From: Isoetes taiwanensis
Taxonomy: Eukaryota; Streptophyta; Lycopodiopsida; Isoetales; Isoetaceae
Assembly: GCA_021234155.1 (NCBI GenBank)
Contig: JAJEKV010000020.1
Location: 8,106,563 to 8,170,562 of the forward strand
DNA length: 64,000 nucleotides
Direction: 5' to 3'
Below the pieces are notes generated by a model. It made no database searches, was not told where the DNA came from, and saw only the letters and a list, made by a program, of their open reading frames with translations. Positions within the stretch are counted from its first letter, which is position 1; every line of letters begins with the position of its first letter. This document shows positions 1 through 11,060 of the stretch, one piece after another. The position numbers and the translations under genes are program-made.

Positions 1-420
1 TCGATGTGCTCTGAGCTTATTACTCTGTGCTTGTGGTCTTGGGATTAGTCTAATTTGTGTTCCGAGCCTTACCAATGTGTTTCTTTATTGACCCATGTGT
101 TCCGAGCCTTTTTCTCGGTGGTTTTTTCTTTCATTTCATTCACACATTTTTCTCTTGCCATTGCTCCTTGCAAAGTCCATTTTGTGCTATTGCGGACCCG
201 TGAAACCATGGTGGCTCCTCCCATATTCCGTTATGCTCGCCTTTTTTCTTTTTGTTGCACAATTCATATTGCTCGTTTGAAGTCAATAACTTCTGTCATT
301 GTTGTGAGGGTTATAATTTATATTTTATTTTTGCCAAGGTTAGACTTTGCTCTAGTAGAGGTGTGCTTTGTTCCGTATGCTATACTTGTCTTTTCGACGC
401 ATTGTCTTTATTATTGTCAG

Positions 421-595
421 TATTATGTCGTTGACAATATTGGGCTCAATTTTGATTTGGCGACATTAGAGGTAAAACGTGAACGACTCATTTTCGCAAG
501 GATGGGCATTATGTCATCGACATTGTTGGGTTCCTTTCCGATTTCGCAACATTCGAGATCAACATTGGATGACGCATTTTTTGCAAGGTCTAGAG
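421..595. repeat. Imperfect tandem duplication, ~90-bp period
   Basis: Two adjacent stretches, about 421-509 and 510-595, align along their length. Both begin ATTATGTC, continue with GACA, TTGGG, a TTTTGATTT/TTCCGATTT block and a GCGACATT/GCAACATT block, then reach a CATTTT..GCAAGG block. Many substitutions separate them, so the duplication is old. Confidence 0.6.
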
Positions 596-1764
596 GTATG
601 TAGATTTGGTTATTTGATTCCTTATTCGTCAGACTTCTTTGCTTAGAATGCCCTTAACTTGAGTTGCATTGGGTTTTTTCTTTATTTTGTGGATTTTTAG
701 CCCAACCTAGGTATATTTTTTGTTATCTCATTTCATTCGTCATCACTGTCAGTGCCAAAATTTGCATTGGGCGTGTACCAGACTCACAGTTTTTGTTTGC
801 TGAACATTGTTTATTGTTATTAGTTTAGCTCGCTATGTTGTTTAATGCCCCATAGCTAGATGGTTCGTTTTCATGTTACTTATGTACGTGTCTTTCATAG
901 CTCTCCCTGAGCTAGTCTTGTGTTTTGATTGACATTGCGCTGAGTCTTTGAGTTTATTCTAGGGGTTATTCTAGGGGTTATGCCAATGGTTATGACTCAT
1001 CAAGTTGTTGTTTTTCACATAGCGTATTAGTCTGTGTTGGGCGGCTTTCATTTATTTAGCTATCTAGTATTTTTCATTTTGATGCCTACATTCTGATTTG
1101 GGGGTACCACTATGGTTTATTGGGTTTTTCCAATTGTTGGACACGTGCTAGGGGATATTTCCTTTTTCTTTTTGACATCTTGATTACTCTCTGTTTTGTT
1201 GACCATCTCTTTTTTCTGATTCTACATTTTCGGAGTGTTGCAGCTGATCGTGTTTTGTAGGGTTATTTTTTGGTTTACTATTGATCTTGTGGTTGGCACC
1301 TTCTTGTGTGACCACAGTGCACTGCTTGTTCTGATATGACCTTGGGTCAGTTTTAATTTGTTCACCCCTTTTTTCGTATGATCTTGCTCTCTCTACACAT
1401 CTTACTGGTTGTTTTGCCCTTTTCTGGCTTGGATGATTGCCCATCTCGCATGTTCTATGGATTCAGGAGGACCATGGTCTGTAGGAGACTGTTCTTTCGT
1501 CTTCTCTTATTTTTGCAGAGTTGTGCATTTAGTTGGAGTCGTTAACCAAAAACGTGCTCGGGAAGTGCTTTTGCATCACTATTTGTTGTATTAGGTTTAA
1601 CTGAGGTTTGAATTCCTATGCATTCATTTTTGTTGAATTCTTGGTATATAAGGTTCTACATGTAGTTGGTGGGTGACATTCATGTTAGATAATTTCATAT
1701 CCTCGATCCTGAGTTTCATTTTATTCTGCTTTTGGCTTTCAACGTTTGCACAGTATGTTTGAGG

Positions 1765-2170
1765 CTTATTTTGGTCATGTGCATTGGGTAGATAATGCTT
1801 GTACTGCATAGTTTCGTTGGGCCATGGGCGTTTTTTAGGGTTTCATCTGATGCATTCTTCTTCGCTAGAAATGTATCGTCATTGATTCATTCTTAGCATT
1901 TGTTTCTTATTCATTGGTTTCTTTTTGAATACTGGTGCCACTGCCATGCTGGATATTCTGTATCTTGTTCGTGGACTTTGTTGTCCTAATCATCTTTATC
2001 ATCTTTAGAAAATACCTCCACCAGGCCTTGGAGAACTTTCGTGGTTTAGGGTGTTGTATCCCATGTTCTTTGTCCCGTTAGCCTTCAACATTCAACTCAG
2101 TTAGTTTAATGCATATTTTGATCATATGCATCAGGTAGATAATGCTTGTACTACATGGCTTGTACTACAT
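1765..2170. repeat. Diverged direct repeat pair
   Basis: The segment near 1765-1815 (GGCTTATTTTGGTCATGTGC, then GGTAGATAATGCTTGTACTG) recurs near 2108-2170 (GCATATTTTGATCATATGC, then GGTAGATAATGCTTGTACTA). In the second copy the phrase TTGTACTACATGGC is itself duplicated. The spacing is about 345 bp. Confidence 0.55.
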
Positions 2171-3810
2171 GGCTTTTTGTTGTACTTTAGGCTTTGTACA
2201 TGTGTTTCGTTTTTTGCATTTGTGTTGAGCTTTCTTATCGTTGGCTGTCCTTTGGGATTTCACTCTGTGTATATTTTTTTACGCATTGTTCTTCACAGAT
2301 CTGGATACATATGCTTGCCTTTTTTCCTTATTTCATTTATGTTTCTATCATATTTTAGATATCTTGTCTCTTTATGCATTGGTTTTCATGTTGCGTGTTC
2401 TACCAGTTGGCCATTTAGTTTCAATTGACCCATTTGCTCGATCTGACCTTTGCCTCGCTGCTTTTATGTTTTATTCTCTGTCTCTTTTCTCACTCGAGCG
2501 CCATTGGCTTTGTATTCTCATCCTCCATTCATCCCTTTGGCTTCTATGTTTTCTTTTTTAGAGCCCCTCTTCATTGCGTCCATTCGATCCTAGTGTTTAC
2601 ATCCTCCTCCTCTTTCGTTCTATTATTCTTTGGTGCTCTTTGATTTCATGGTTGGTTACCAAGTATTCTTTGTAGCTTTTGTGGCCTTATCTAATGTGAC
2701 TTGGCTCCGTTAAGTTTATACTCGGTTTGCTGGGTCATTATTCGTGGTATTTGTCTGCGAGTTTCTTCTCATTGCCTTGGTAACACTTTAGCTTTTTTGC
2801 TCAGTTCAACCTGTTTGCCATGCTCCTTCAAAGTTCTCCATCTAACCGGTGTGTATTGTTACTTTGTGTCTGCCAATTTTTACGTGTCCATCTTTTTCTG
2901 CACTATTACTTTGTGTCTCTCATTTGATACATCCCATCGTTCGACTTCCGGCTTCCTTGCTCGTTCTACCTTTTTCTTGCTTCATTGTTCGTCTTTTATT
3001 TTGTTCTCTTTTGCTCTACTTTTCTTGGTCTCATCTTCTTCCCGTTTACTCTGGTTGCCTTGGGTCTCTTTTGCTCTCGACGCGCCATCCCCTCTGATAC
3101 GCTGGAACTCCTTGCCTGCCCGTTTTGCCTCGCTTGTCCCATTGCTTTATTATCTGGTTCTCTCGTTATTACTTCCTTGCATCTCTGTTATCCCCTTTTA
3201 GTCATGTTTTTCTAGTCTCTAGCTCATTTTTTGTTCACTCTCTGTTTGGCATTTTTTGTTGACTTCTTTTTGCTCTTTTGGTTCCTTGTTGGTTCGTGTT
3301 TTTATCCTTCTTTTTGTTCCATGTATTCATTTGTTCCGTGTGTGTTTTTTCATTGTCTAATCGTTAACGATGTGGATCATTAATTCCTTTTCTCCGTCCG
3401 CTTTTCTTGTTGAGTTTTGTCCCCGTCCACCTTCTCCACTTTTTCTTTTCCTCTCTCTTTTTTCCGACTTTTTAACTGCTGTGCTTGCCTGTTTTCTTCG
3501 TCGCCTTGTTTACCATGCCTATCCATTCTGGCTCCCACTTACCTGGCTCCTTTCTACCATATTATGTTCTTCCTTTCTATGTGTTCTTCTTCACTCGTCA
3601 GTCCTTCCATCGGCTCTTTCGATGTTATGTCTGTTCTTGTGCCTTTGTTGTTGCCATTTTTGTCCATTTTGTTTCGCCGTTTCATCAGCCTTATCTGTGC
3701 ATTCTTTTCCCGTGACCCTTGTCGACTCGTTTCTCCTCTTCTTTTCTCTTTAGCTTCTCTTCTTTTCAGTCTCCATGCTGAGTTGTTTTTTGAGTTTGTT
3801 CCTCTTCTAT

Positions 3811-3850
3811 CGGCCAGTATATGCCTATCATAGGACCCATCCTAGGAATG
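3811..3850. repeat. 40-bp direct repeat, copy A
   Basis: This 40-bp sequence, beginning CGGCCAGTATATGCC and ending CATCCTAGGAATG, recurs without a visible mismatch at 4302-4341, 491 bp downstream. Copy A runs straight into a palindrome. Two near-perfect copies in otherwise degenerate DNA suggest a recent event or element ends. Confidence 0.8.
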
Positions 3851-3902
3851 CCACGGTTCTATTGCGACAGCAATAGAACCGACATTCCTTGGATGGGGAC
3901 GT
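3836..3902. repeat. Nested hairpin
   Basis: An 11-bp perfect stem (CGGTTCTATTG, loop CGACAG, CAATAGAACCG) is flanked by an outer imperfect inverted pair, CCCATCCTAGGAATG against CATTCCTTGGATGGGG. The whole can fold back on itself. The outer arm is the end of the 40-bp repeat copy A, so the repeat may be the arm of a small fold-back element. Confidence 0.7.
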
Positions 3903-4301
3903 CCCTTTGTCACTCCTTCTATTTATTCAGCCTCTCTTCATTATTCTATCATCGGCGTTCTCTTGAGCTAGTTTCTCCTTCTTCTCTATCCTATCAGTTT
4001 CCCTCACCCTCCCTCCCATGATGGTTATTTGCATTTGATCGTGTTCATTATTTCTTTTTCTTTTCTATGTCCTTGCAATGTGCATTCTTTGTGTCCTCAG
4101 CGTGGCTTTGTAGCGCGTGTCATTACATGTCAAGTGACATTTTTTCTGCCCGCCTCTTCCTTCTTCAGCTTGTTGTCAAGGTTTTCATATAATTTTTTGT
4201 GGGTTCGTGTTCAGTCAATGGTGTGGCTTAGTGGCCTTCTGTTCTTGTGACATCTCTCTTTTTCAATGCCCCATTGTAGCCTTCAAAACAATCGCATTGT
4301 A

Positions 4302-4341
4302 CGGCCAGTATATGCCTATCATAGGACCCATCCTAGGAATG
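4302..4341. repeat. 40-bp direct repeat, copy B
   Basis: Second copy of the sequence at 3811-3850. The hairpin that follows copy A is absent here; the sequence passes into ordinary AT-rich DNA. The pair brackets 451 bp. Confidence 0.8.
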
Positions 4342-4468
4342 GACATTTTTGTTAATATAAGGAATTTTTGTGTAAATAATGTGCCTAATCTTGTTTAAAT
4401 ATGTTAAGAAACTGAATTCTAGCTTTTGTTTTAGTCAAATTGGAGTTTTTGAGCAAAATTGAGACGAT

Positions 4469-4535
4469 GTCTCACACGTCGCGCCAGGACAGAAAATGAG
4501 ATTCTCATTTTCGGGCTGGGCGCAACGTGTGAGAC
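4469..4535. repeat. 67-bp fold-back, copy 1
   Basis: A long imperfect inverted repeat. GTCTCACACGTCGCGCC pairs with GGGCGCAACGTGTGAGAC, and AGAAAATGAGA pairs with TTCTCATTTTC. It recurs about 199 bp downstream (4668-4734) in the same orientation. Both lie upstream of a TATA box at 4916. Confidence 0.8.
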
Positions 4536-4667
4536 CATGCCCAAAAATGCCCAAAACAGCTCCAAATCGACCAAATAAGGGGTCAATTCTGTCTAACTCG
4601 ACGAGTTTAGTGGAATTACAGCTTTAGATCACCCAAATTGGTCAAGTTTAGCCCAATTAGAGCCCAT

Positions 4668-4734
4668 GTCTCACACGTCGCGCCAGGACAGAAAATGAAC
4701 TTCTCATTATCGGTCTGGGCGCAACGTGTGAGAC
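4668..4734. repeat. 67-bp fold-back, copy 2
   Basis: This repeats the hairpin at 4469-4535 with a few differences in the loop-proximal part (AAAATGAACTTCTCATTAT). The outer arms GTCTCACACGTCGCGCC and GCGCAACGTGTGAGAC are unchanged. Confidence 0.8.
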
Positions 4735-4915
4735 CTCGTACCATTTTCTTCACCAAATGATCTCCAACTTGTTGCAATAGGGTCATTAGTTGTTCTTAGC
4801 ATGCTCAAACCCTAGAAGTAGTCTTCAAACTCGCAATTGCACCCTTTAATATATCAGAATCACCTAATCTCAGTAAATTCTAGGTCATCCAAAAATTAGG
4901 GTTTCCCCCTTTTTC

Positions 4916-4923
4916 TATAAATA
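4916..4923 (+). promoter_or_regulatory. TATA box candidate
   Basis: TATAAATA lies about 115 bp before the first ATG of a decayed coding stretch (5038). A telo-box-like TTAGGGTTT sits just upstream near 4897. The arrangement looks like a plant pol II promoter, possibly that of a retroelement. No transcription evidence is available. Confidence 0.45.
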
Positions 4924-5037
4924 AGTTCCCCATTTCTCATTTAGCACCCTGCAAGTTTGCTCTCCACTGCTTAGGCGATCTTCCAGCTCCCTAAGGCGCT
5001 TCTGCATCCATTTGATACTCCCTTCTTCGCTAGATCA

Positions 5038-6549
5038 ATGGCCACTGATGATTTCGGGATGATGGTACAAATACCAGGCCCATGTCGCCGAGGGCGGATG
5101 TCAACGACATCTTCCAAGTTTTGGAAAAGAAATTGATATCCAAGCTACGCTAAAATGCAACCCCAAAGATATAGGCAAGTGCTAGCAGAGTTTCAAGCTA
5201 GGGTAGGACCCTCCCTTGTTCAGGTCCCCCCTTGCATAGGATATTTCGTTCCCCGGCCATCCCTTTAAGCAGCCTTGGGCGATGTCCCCAACATCGCCAA
5301 GTACCTAACTAACAAGAGGCTCCTGACAGCCAACAGGACCAAGTATTTCTCTTATACCGCCGCCCTAGCTATTTTCTTATCCCACCGCGCCGAAAACCCG
5401 ATGGGGGCAACCTCTATCCCTCCAATGGAGGTGTCCCCATAGCAGTGCAAGAAGAAGAGCAGATGCTTTTGCAGTATCAGCAGGAACAAGAAGCAAGAGA
5501 AGAAGAAGAGGAGTCGGACGACGAGGAATACACGGAGCTCGACTCGGACGAAGAACGGCGCCAAGCGAGCAGAGCTGATCGCCTTCGAAAGGTGAGCCTG
5601 CACCATCGAGTTGCTCCACCACTTGGGCTGGGCATCACAAGCCTAGCCCCAATCATCATCGACGGAGAGGAGTATCTACTCCTCGCTGATATCTTAATCT
5701 CCCCGAATGCGGGAGAGGGAACTCCGATTGGATGAGCCGCTCCACCAACCGGCGCGGGTGACCGACATGGACGACTTCATCGTCCGGAGTCTCGAGACTT
5801 CCCCGCTACAAGTCGTGGAAGCCGACACCTACGCAGCGGGTTTACTTCCGACATCCAAGCCTACGGCAATATCGTGCAGATCATGGAGGCGCACCGGCCG
5901 CAAATAGACTACCGACGGAGGAAGAGTTCCTTGCTTTTACGAGAACGATGGGGATCGAGGTAAAACCACTAGCATCCCCGATGCCGAAGTCCCTCAACAC
6001 CACCTCTAGCAAGAGGAGCGTGGAATCGACGACCTCGGCGAAGTCGACTCAACAATCGAAGACTACCGGGAGCTCACCGAAATCGAGGTCGACGATTATG
6101 CAGGGCGGCATAGAGCAGGAGGCCAAACAAGTGGGGAATCATCCACGACGCTGCGACAGTCGCCAGTACTACTTGCCACTCTTCTTTGGATGGGAGAATA
6201 GCGGTGATACACCGCAAGTTCAATCCCCGCAGGGGAGGAAGGAGTGTTCATGCTGATTGCACTCTCGGCTTGGCCGAGCATGCTCGAATAGCAAAATGTC
6301 GACTATCTTTGTCCGGTGAAGAGAGCAATGGCACTCGACCTCTTCGACTTCGCCATACCCCATCGACGTCAGGCGAGATTGGCGGTGACCGCGGCCCTTA
6401 CATCCGACCGCAGGGTGGAAGAGCTGGCGAGAGCCTTGCAGGGCGGCTCGTCAGCAAGCGTCATCAGGAACTTGGGTCATTCGGTAGGAACGGCCCAAGT
6501 TAGGAAGTTCCTTGAGGACAACCCGTCCTACCGGCGATTTCAAGACTAG
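5038..6549 (+). pseudogene. Decayed coding stretch of unknown origin
   Basis: The segment begins ATGGCCACTGATGAT and shows coding-like, GC-richer composition. The frame breaks repeatedly: a stop near 5133, then open stretches at about 5150-5260, 5270-5445, 5445-5735 (very acidic, Glu/Asp rich), 5707-5907, 5948-6256 and 6316-6549. I see no gag, RT, protease or host domain. It lies just upstream of the gypsy gag and downstream of a TATA box, so it may be a leader ORF of that element or a separate dead element. The product is not recognised. Confidence 0.35.
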
Positions 6550-6822
6550 TTAGACTCTTGATCGCAGAAACTTTTGTACTGAAATATTATATAATTTAAA
6601 TATAATTTCTTTTGCACTTTAAATGTTTTGTTGATGTATTTTTGCCCCACAACTATACCAACAAACATAAACAATGCAAGAGAACAAGGAAAACTAACCA
6701 TATAGCCATGAATTACTTGTGTATGCAGTTAGAGGCCTAAGCTCGTGGGAACGACAACGCCAAGACCTTAGGGAAGAACAGACCCCACCCTGCACCACCC
6801 CCAAAGGAACCTATTTGAAGAT
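6550..6822. other. Non-coding spacer before gag
   Basis: AT-rich DNA (TATTATATAATTTAAATATAA near 6586) followed by mixed sequence. This is where an intact element would have its 5' LTR end and primer-binding site. I found neither an LTR copy nor a tRNA-complementary site. Confidence 0.5.
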
Positions 6823-7671
6823 ATGGAACCCATGACCCCGGAGGAGGAGATATCCCGTGATGAGGACGGACTGGAGCAGATAAAAAAACTCATTAGCCGC
6901 ACAAGCAGGAGCGGGTTCGGTGGGCAATGCTCAATTGCCACAAGCATCAGCTCGGAAAATAGGAAGGGACAAGAAGAGGAGCAAGAGAAGAAGATCCCCC
7001 AGCTCGGACTCCTCCGACTCAAGCTCAGAGTCAGACTCCGACTCCGAGGAAGAAGAAGATCGTGCCCGGGACCCAAACAGGGCGCAAGGCAAAGGAACAC
7101 TGAAGAGGGAAGGCAGAGGAACACCCCAGATGGACGACAAAGAGACACCAGGGCCTCTGACTACCAGAAGAAGGTAGATTCCGCGTTGGGCAATGTATGG
7201 AAGGCCCGGAAACTGGAACAGTTCTCGGGGGAGAACAGGTCAGGATTAGAAGCAGAGGCATGGCTGGACGAAATGAGTGAGTACGGCAATGCTTATGGCA
7301 TGAAGGATAAAGACAAAGGAAGAGTGGCAACAGCCAACTTGAAAGGAGCCGCACGGATTTGGTGGAAGGGTTATGCAAAGGCACATGGCTTAAGCAGGGA
7401 TGCTTGTAAGTTCAGAAAGTTTGCTAAAGCCTTCAAGCGCCATTACGTCCCGAGGGAACATAAGTCTAGTATGATGCAGCAGTTCTACAGGTTGCAGCAA
7501 GGCAACAAATCTGTCCAGAAGTATACAGAGGAATTCATGAGGCTGAGGCTGTATGTGCCAAAATTGGGTGAGAAGCATGCAGTAGAAAGCTATATTGAGG
7601 GGCTGAATGAGGAGATCCGCAAGCTTGTAAGGGCCCTAAGACAGTATCAGAAGCAGAGTCCAAGGCTATAA
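6823..7671 (+). CDS. gag: Retrotransposon gag
   Basis: An open frame of 282 codons starts at an ATG (GATATGGAACCC). The N-terminal ~110 residues are charged and low in complexity. The second half carries the gag capsid signature of plant Ty3 elements: an A-R-I-W-W-K motif near residue 178, then FKRHYVP near residue 208 and a YTEEFMRLRLYVPKLGE segment near residue 238. The frame ends before any zinc knuckle; a degraded Cys/His stretch appears in another frame near 7,975-8,020. It would package element RNA if functional. The abrupt end suggests a frameshift rather than the natural end of gag. Confidence 0.8.
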   Translation: MEPMTPEEEISRDEDGLEQIKKLISRTSRSGFGGQCSIATSISSENRKGQEEEQEKKIPQLGLLRLKLRVRLRLRGRRRSCPGPKQGARQRNTEEGRQRNTPDGRQRDTRASDYQKKVDSALGNVWKARKLEQFSGENRSGLEAEAWLDEMSEYGNAYGMKDKDKGRVATANLKGAARIWWKGYAKAHGLSRDACKFRKFAKAFKRHYVPREHKSSMMQQFYRLQQGNKSVQKYTEEFMRLRLYVPKLGEKHAVESYIEGLNEEIRKLVRALRQYQKQSPRL

Positions 7672-8040
7672 GCTTGCAAGGGACGGGACCTCAGAATAGC
7701 GGGCAGAGGCAGCAGCATTTCCAGGACAAAGGCAAGGCGACAGGAAGCTATAGCCCTAGGACAGCCGGTCCCAGGTCCAAATAGAGCCCCATATGGTGGC
7801 AAACCAGGGGAAACAAAGGAGAAGAAGCGGTGTCCTTCAAGGACAAGCGGGAGGGGTCAAACTACTCCAAAGCAAAGGCGATCCTTTTGCGTGCTATGCC
7901 CAAGGAAAAGAGACAGAGTGCATAGAAAAGCGCCTTTGCTTCAGTGGGCCATAGGACAAAATGAACCGCCCTTACGCCATGAGTGCAAAAAGCTAGCGAG
8001 TTGGGAGATTGGGACACTCTCTCATCGACGCACGGGCGAG

Positions 8041-8574
8041 GAAGCCCGCGACTACATTCAGGGTGAGTGTCACATCTTTGCCGCAATAGATACAGAACAA
8101 GCAGAGAGCCAGTATAAAGTAATTTCCACGGTAGGGAAGGCCAAGGCCAAGTCCTTCATAGTCTTGATAGACTTGGGAAGTAGCCATAACTTTGCATCCC
8201 CCAAAATGGTTCAAATGTTGAAGTTGAAACCACTAAAGTCAAAGACAAGGCCCGTTGTCTTAGCAAGTGGTGCAAGAAGACGAATCTACAGTAAGAGAAT
8301 TAACTTCGACATCGACTTGCCAGGGATTAAGATCCAGATGGGGGCAGAAGTAATGGGCATTGGCAAGTACGATTTGATCATAGGAATGGAGTATCTTGGA
8401 CCAGCAGGAGCCATCATCGATTGTGGAAAGTGGAAGGTGACCTTCCCAACACCCGACGGCAAGATCATCGAGATCACAGGTAAAGAAGTTGTTCCCATCA
8501 TGCAGTGTATGTCTTCTAAGCGGCCGCTCAAGTGCATCAAGAGCGAATGTGGTGGCATACATCTTCAAGCTTGA
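8041..8574 (+). pseudogene. Retropepsin-like protease region
   Basis: This open stretch carries an aspartic protease core near 8,160-8,200. The active-site motif reads D-L-G-S-S-H-N-F where plant Ty3 proteases usually have D-S/T-G-A/S-S-H-N-F; the change next to the catalytic Asp suggests loss of function. A second-half flap-like stretch (YDLIIGMEYLG) lies near 8,370. The frame runs to 8574 and overlaps the RT frame by about 85 bases, so a frameshift separates protease from RT. Confidence 0.75.
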
Positions 8575-9240
8575 GATTGATGAGCCAGAATCAGAAGAAA
8601 GCAAAGAAGACAGGGTGCTCAGCAAGTTGCCGAAGCAAATAGCTCAGCTGATCACGGAGTTCCATGATCTCTTTCCAGATGAGATCAAGCAGCTTCCTCC
8701 TTATAGGGGAGTCGAGTGTGAGATAGCACTCGAACCGGGAGCAAAGCCGACAAGCAAGGCTCCATACAGAATGACGACGCAGGAGTTGACGGAGCTGAAG
8801 AAGCAATTGCAGGAGTTGCTCGACCTAGGCTTCATTAGACCTAGTGTCTCGCCATTTGGAGCGCCCATTCTCTTTGTAAAGAAGAAGGATGGCGCTTTAA
8901 GGATGTGCATAGACTATAGGCGCTTGAACAAGCACACCATTAAGAACAAGTATGCGCTCCCGGATCGTATTTACTTGATGGATCAACTCCAAGGTGCAAA
9001 GGTCTTCTCAAAAATCGACTTAAGGTCGTTATCATCGGATCGGGATAAAGGAAGAAGATATCCATAAGACCGCCTTCAAACGCTTGCATGGGCATTATGA
9101 GTTCACGGTAATGCCTTTCGCTTATCGAATGCCCGCGACGCTCATGAGGCTCATGAACGACATCTTCGGGAGTTTTAGACACCTTTGTGATTGTATTCTT
9201 TGATGACATTTTGGTGTATAGCGATCCCTTGAAGAGGAGA
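8530..9240 (+). pseudogene. Ty3 reverse transcriptase, broken
   Basis: Motifs in order: [11 protein letters not shown] near 8,695, [20 protein letters not shown] near 8,830, [10 protein letters not shown] near 8,900, and K-I-D-L-R near 9,010. The frame then shifts. Later parts of the domain appear in other frames: HYEFTVMPF near 9,095 and the catalytic box FFDDILVYS near 9,200 (F-F-D-D where most Ty3 elements have Y-L/I-D-D). There are at least two frameshifts within the domain. Confidence 0.85.
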
Positions 9241-9379
9241 GTGCTAGAGAAGTTGAAGAGGCACCGGTTGTAATGCCAAGTTGTCGGGTGTCACTTTGCA
9301 ACAGAGAAGGTGGAATACCCGGGTCATGTGATCTCAAAGAGAAGGAATCTCGGCGGATCCCCGCCAAGATTAAAGCCGC

Positions 9380-9960
9380 CATTCGCTGGGTCGGCGCCGA
9401 AGAATGTGCATGAAGTCGAAGTTTTCTCGGCCTAGCGGTACTACAGAAGTTCGTGAAGAACTTTGCTAAGATAGCGGCCCAGCTAACGTGACTTGACGAG
9501 GGCGGAGAAAGTGAAAGATTGGGCGAGCATTGGCACAAGAAAGCCCAAGCGGTTTGAATTGTTGAAGGAAGCTTTAACAACCGCCCGATCTTAACCTCCG
9601 GACCCGAGAAAGATAAGCTTGTAGCAACGACGCCGGTAAGATAGCTACAGTGCAGTCCTCATGCAAGAAGAGCGTGGTGGTAGCGTATGATTCCAGGAAG
9701 ATGAACGACGCGGAACGCTACCCCACCCACGATCAAGGATTGCTTGCGGTTGTCGGGGCATTAAGAATTTGGAGGCACTACCTTTTGGGAAGGAAGTTCC
9801 AGGTTGGATACTGCACCATCGAGCCTCCAAGTATGTATTCACGCAACCACACCTCAACCTCGGCGGCGAGAAGGTGGATGGAGTTCCTTGAAGAGTATGA
9901 CTTTGATATAGTCTACAAGCCGGGAAGCTCAATGTGGTAGCGGATGCGCTTTTAAGGCAT
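9380..9960 (+). pseudogene. RNase H / connection region of gypsy pol
   Basis: This stretch is heavily frameshifted. Phrases typical of the Ty3 RNase H region are seen in different frames: RKMNDAERYPTHDQ near 9,700, LLAVVGALRIWRHYLLG near 9,745 and FDIVYKPGS near 9,905. Short deletions seem common in 9,200-9,650, where motif order is kept but the frame changes every few tens of bases. Confidence 0.7.
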
Positions 9961-10289
9961 CCCCCGACAACTAGAGTGCATTGCAATGCAATTTCGGCGC
10001 TCTCCAAATGACTTTGGTAAGAAGATTGAAGAGTCCTTGCCAACGGATGTGGATTTCAAGGAAGTATGGGCAAGCCTCTCTAGGAGGCTAGAACGGATAA
10101 GGAGCGGGAAGCCTTTAAACATTATAAGAAGGAAGGCAACCTGTTATACCATAAGAACAAGTTGTGCGTGCTCAATCATCGGTGTAAGGAAATTGATCCT
10201 CCACGACACGCTACAACAGCCCAATAGCTGGCCATGCGGGATTCATGAAAACATATTTCAAAGTCGCAGCAGCTATTATTGGCCAGAAT

Positions 10290-11060
10290 GAAGAAGCGGT
10301 AGCTCGCTACATCAAGGAATGCCGGCTATGTCGCCAGACAAAGGCGAACAGCTCAATTCCAGGGGGCCTTAGAGCCATTAGCGGTGCCAAACGCTAAATG
10401 GGAAGTGATTAGCATGGATTTCATCACAGGACTCCCAAGGACTGTAAGAGGGAAAGACGCTTTGATGGTAGTAGTCGACAAGTTGTCAAAAATGGCACAT
10501 TTTGTGCCTTGCAGGACTACGTGATACGGCTATGGATACAAAATAAGCTCTTCACCAAAGAGATCTTCGAGGGCTTCATGGCATGCCAAGGGAGATTATC
10601 TCCGACGGGGATCCGAAGTTCATGAGTGCCTTCGGCAAGACCTCTTTCTTAATTTATTCAGGCGGCTATCCATGAGCACGGCATATCATCCTCAGACGGA
10701 TGGCCAAACGGAGCGGACCAACAGGATTTTAGAAGACATGCTACGAAACTATGTCTGGAATAAGCAAGGTATGTGGGAAGAATTTATTCACTTGGTGGAG
10801 TTTGCATACAATAGCACCAAGCAGGAATCATCCCAAATGTCGCCGTTTATGATCAATTACGGCTATCAGTGCCTAACTCCAGATACTTGGCACAACCCCG
10901 TGTCAAAAGTGGAAGTTTCGCAGCAGATGTTGGCCGATATGCAGCAGCTTGTGGAAGAAGTTCGAGGGTATTTGTTAGCAGCAAGAAGTCGACAAAAGAG
11001 CATCGCCGACAAGCATCGAATCAGCGAGAAGAGAGTTCAAAGTTGGAGATGATGTTTGGC
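10290..11060 (+). pseudogene. Gypsy integrase, broken
   Basis: The core-domain start is read as [13 protein letters not shown] near 10,400, continuing [14 protein letters not shown] near 10,470. After a frame break the conserved stretch STAYHPQTDGQTERTNR appears near 10,675, followed by WEEFIHLVEFAYNST near 10,775. These are classic Ty3 integrase motifs carrying the first Asp and the Glu-region of the catalytic triad. The 10672-11052 part is one clean frame; the rest is broken by stops. Confidence 0.85.

Larger units (their letters stand above)
1..4301. other. Pyrimidine-rich, gene-free region
   Basis: The plus strand is strongly enriched in T and C, most of all from about 2,200 to 4,250. 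All forward reading frames here give T-driven hydrophobic strings rich in Phe, Leu, Ser and Cys with no recognisable domain, so I treat them as composition artefacts. Internal imperfect duplications occur (421-595; 1765-1815 against 2108-2170). The skew stops close to the second copy of a 40-bp repeat at 4302. It may be the inside of a decayed retroelement or an old satellite-like region; nothing seen decides this. Confidence 0.5.

Noticed and set aside
2126-4250. Many forward open frames encoding hydrophobic, membrane-like peptides
   Set aside because: They follow from the T/C-rich composition, overlap each other in all frames, and show no domain, splice sites or reasonable starts.
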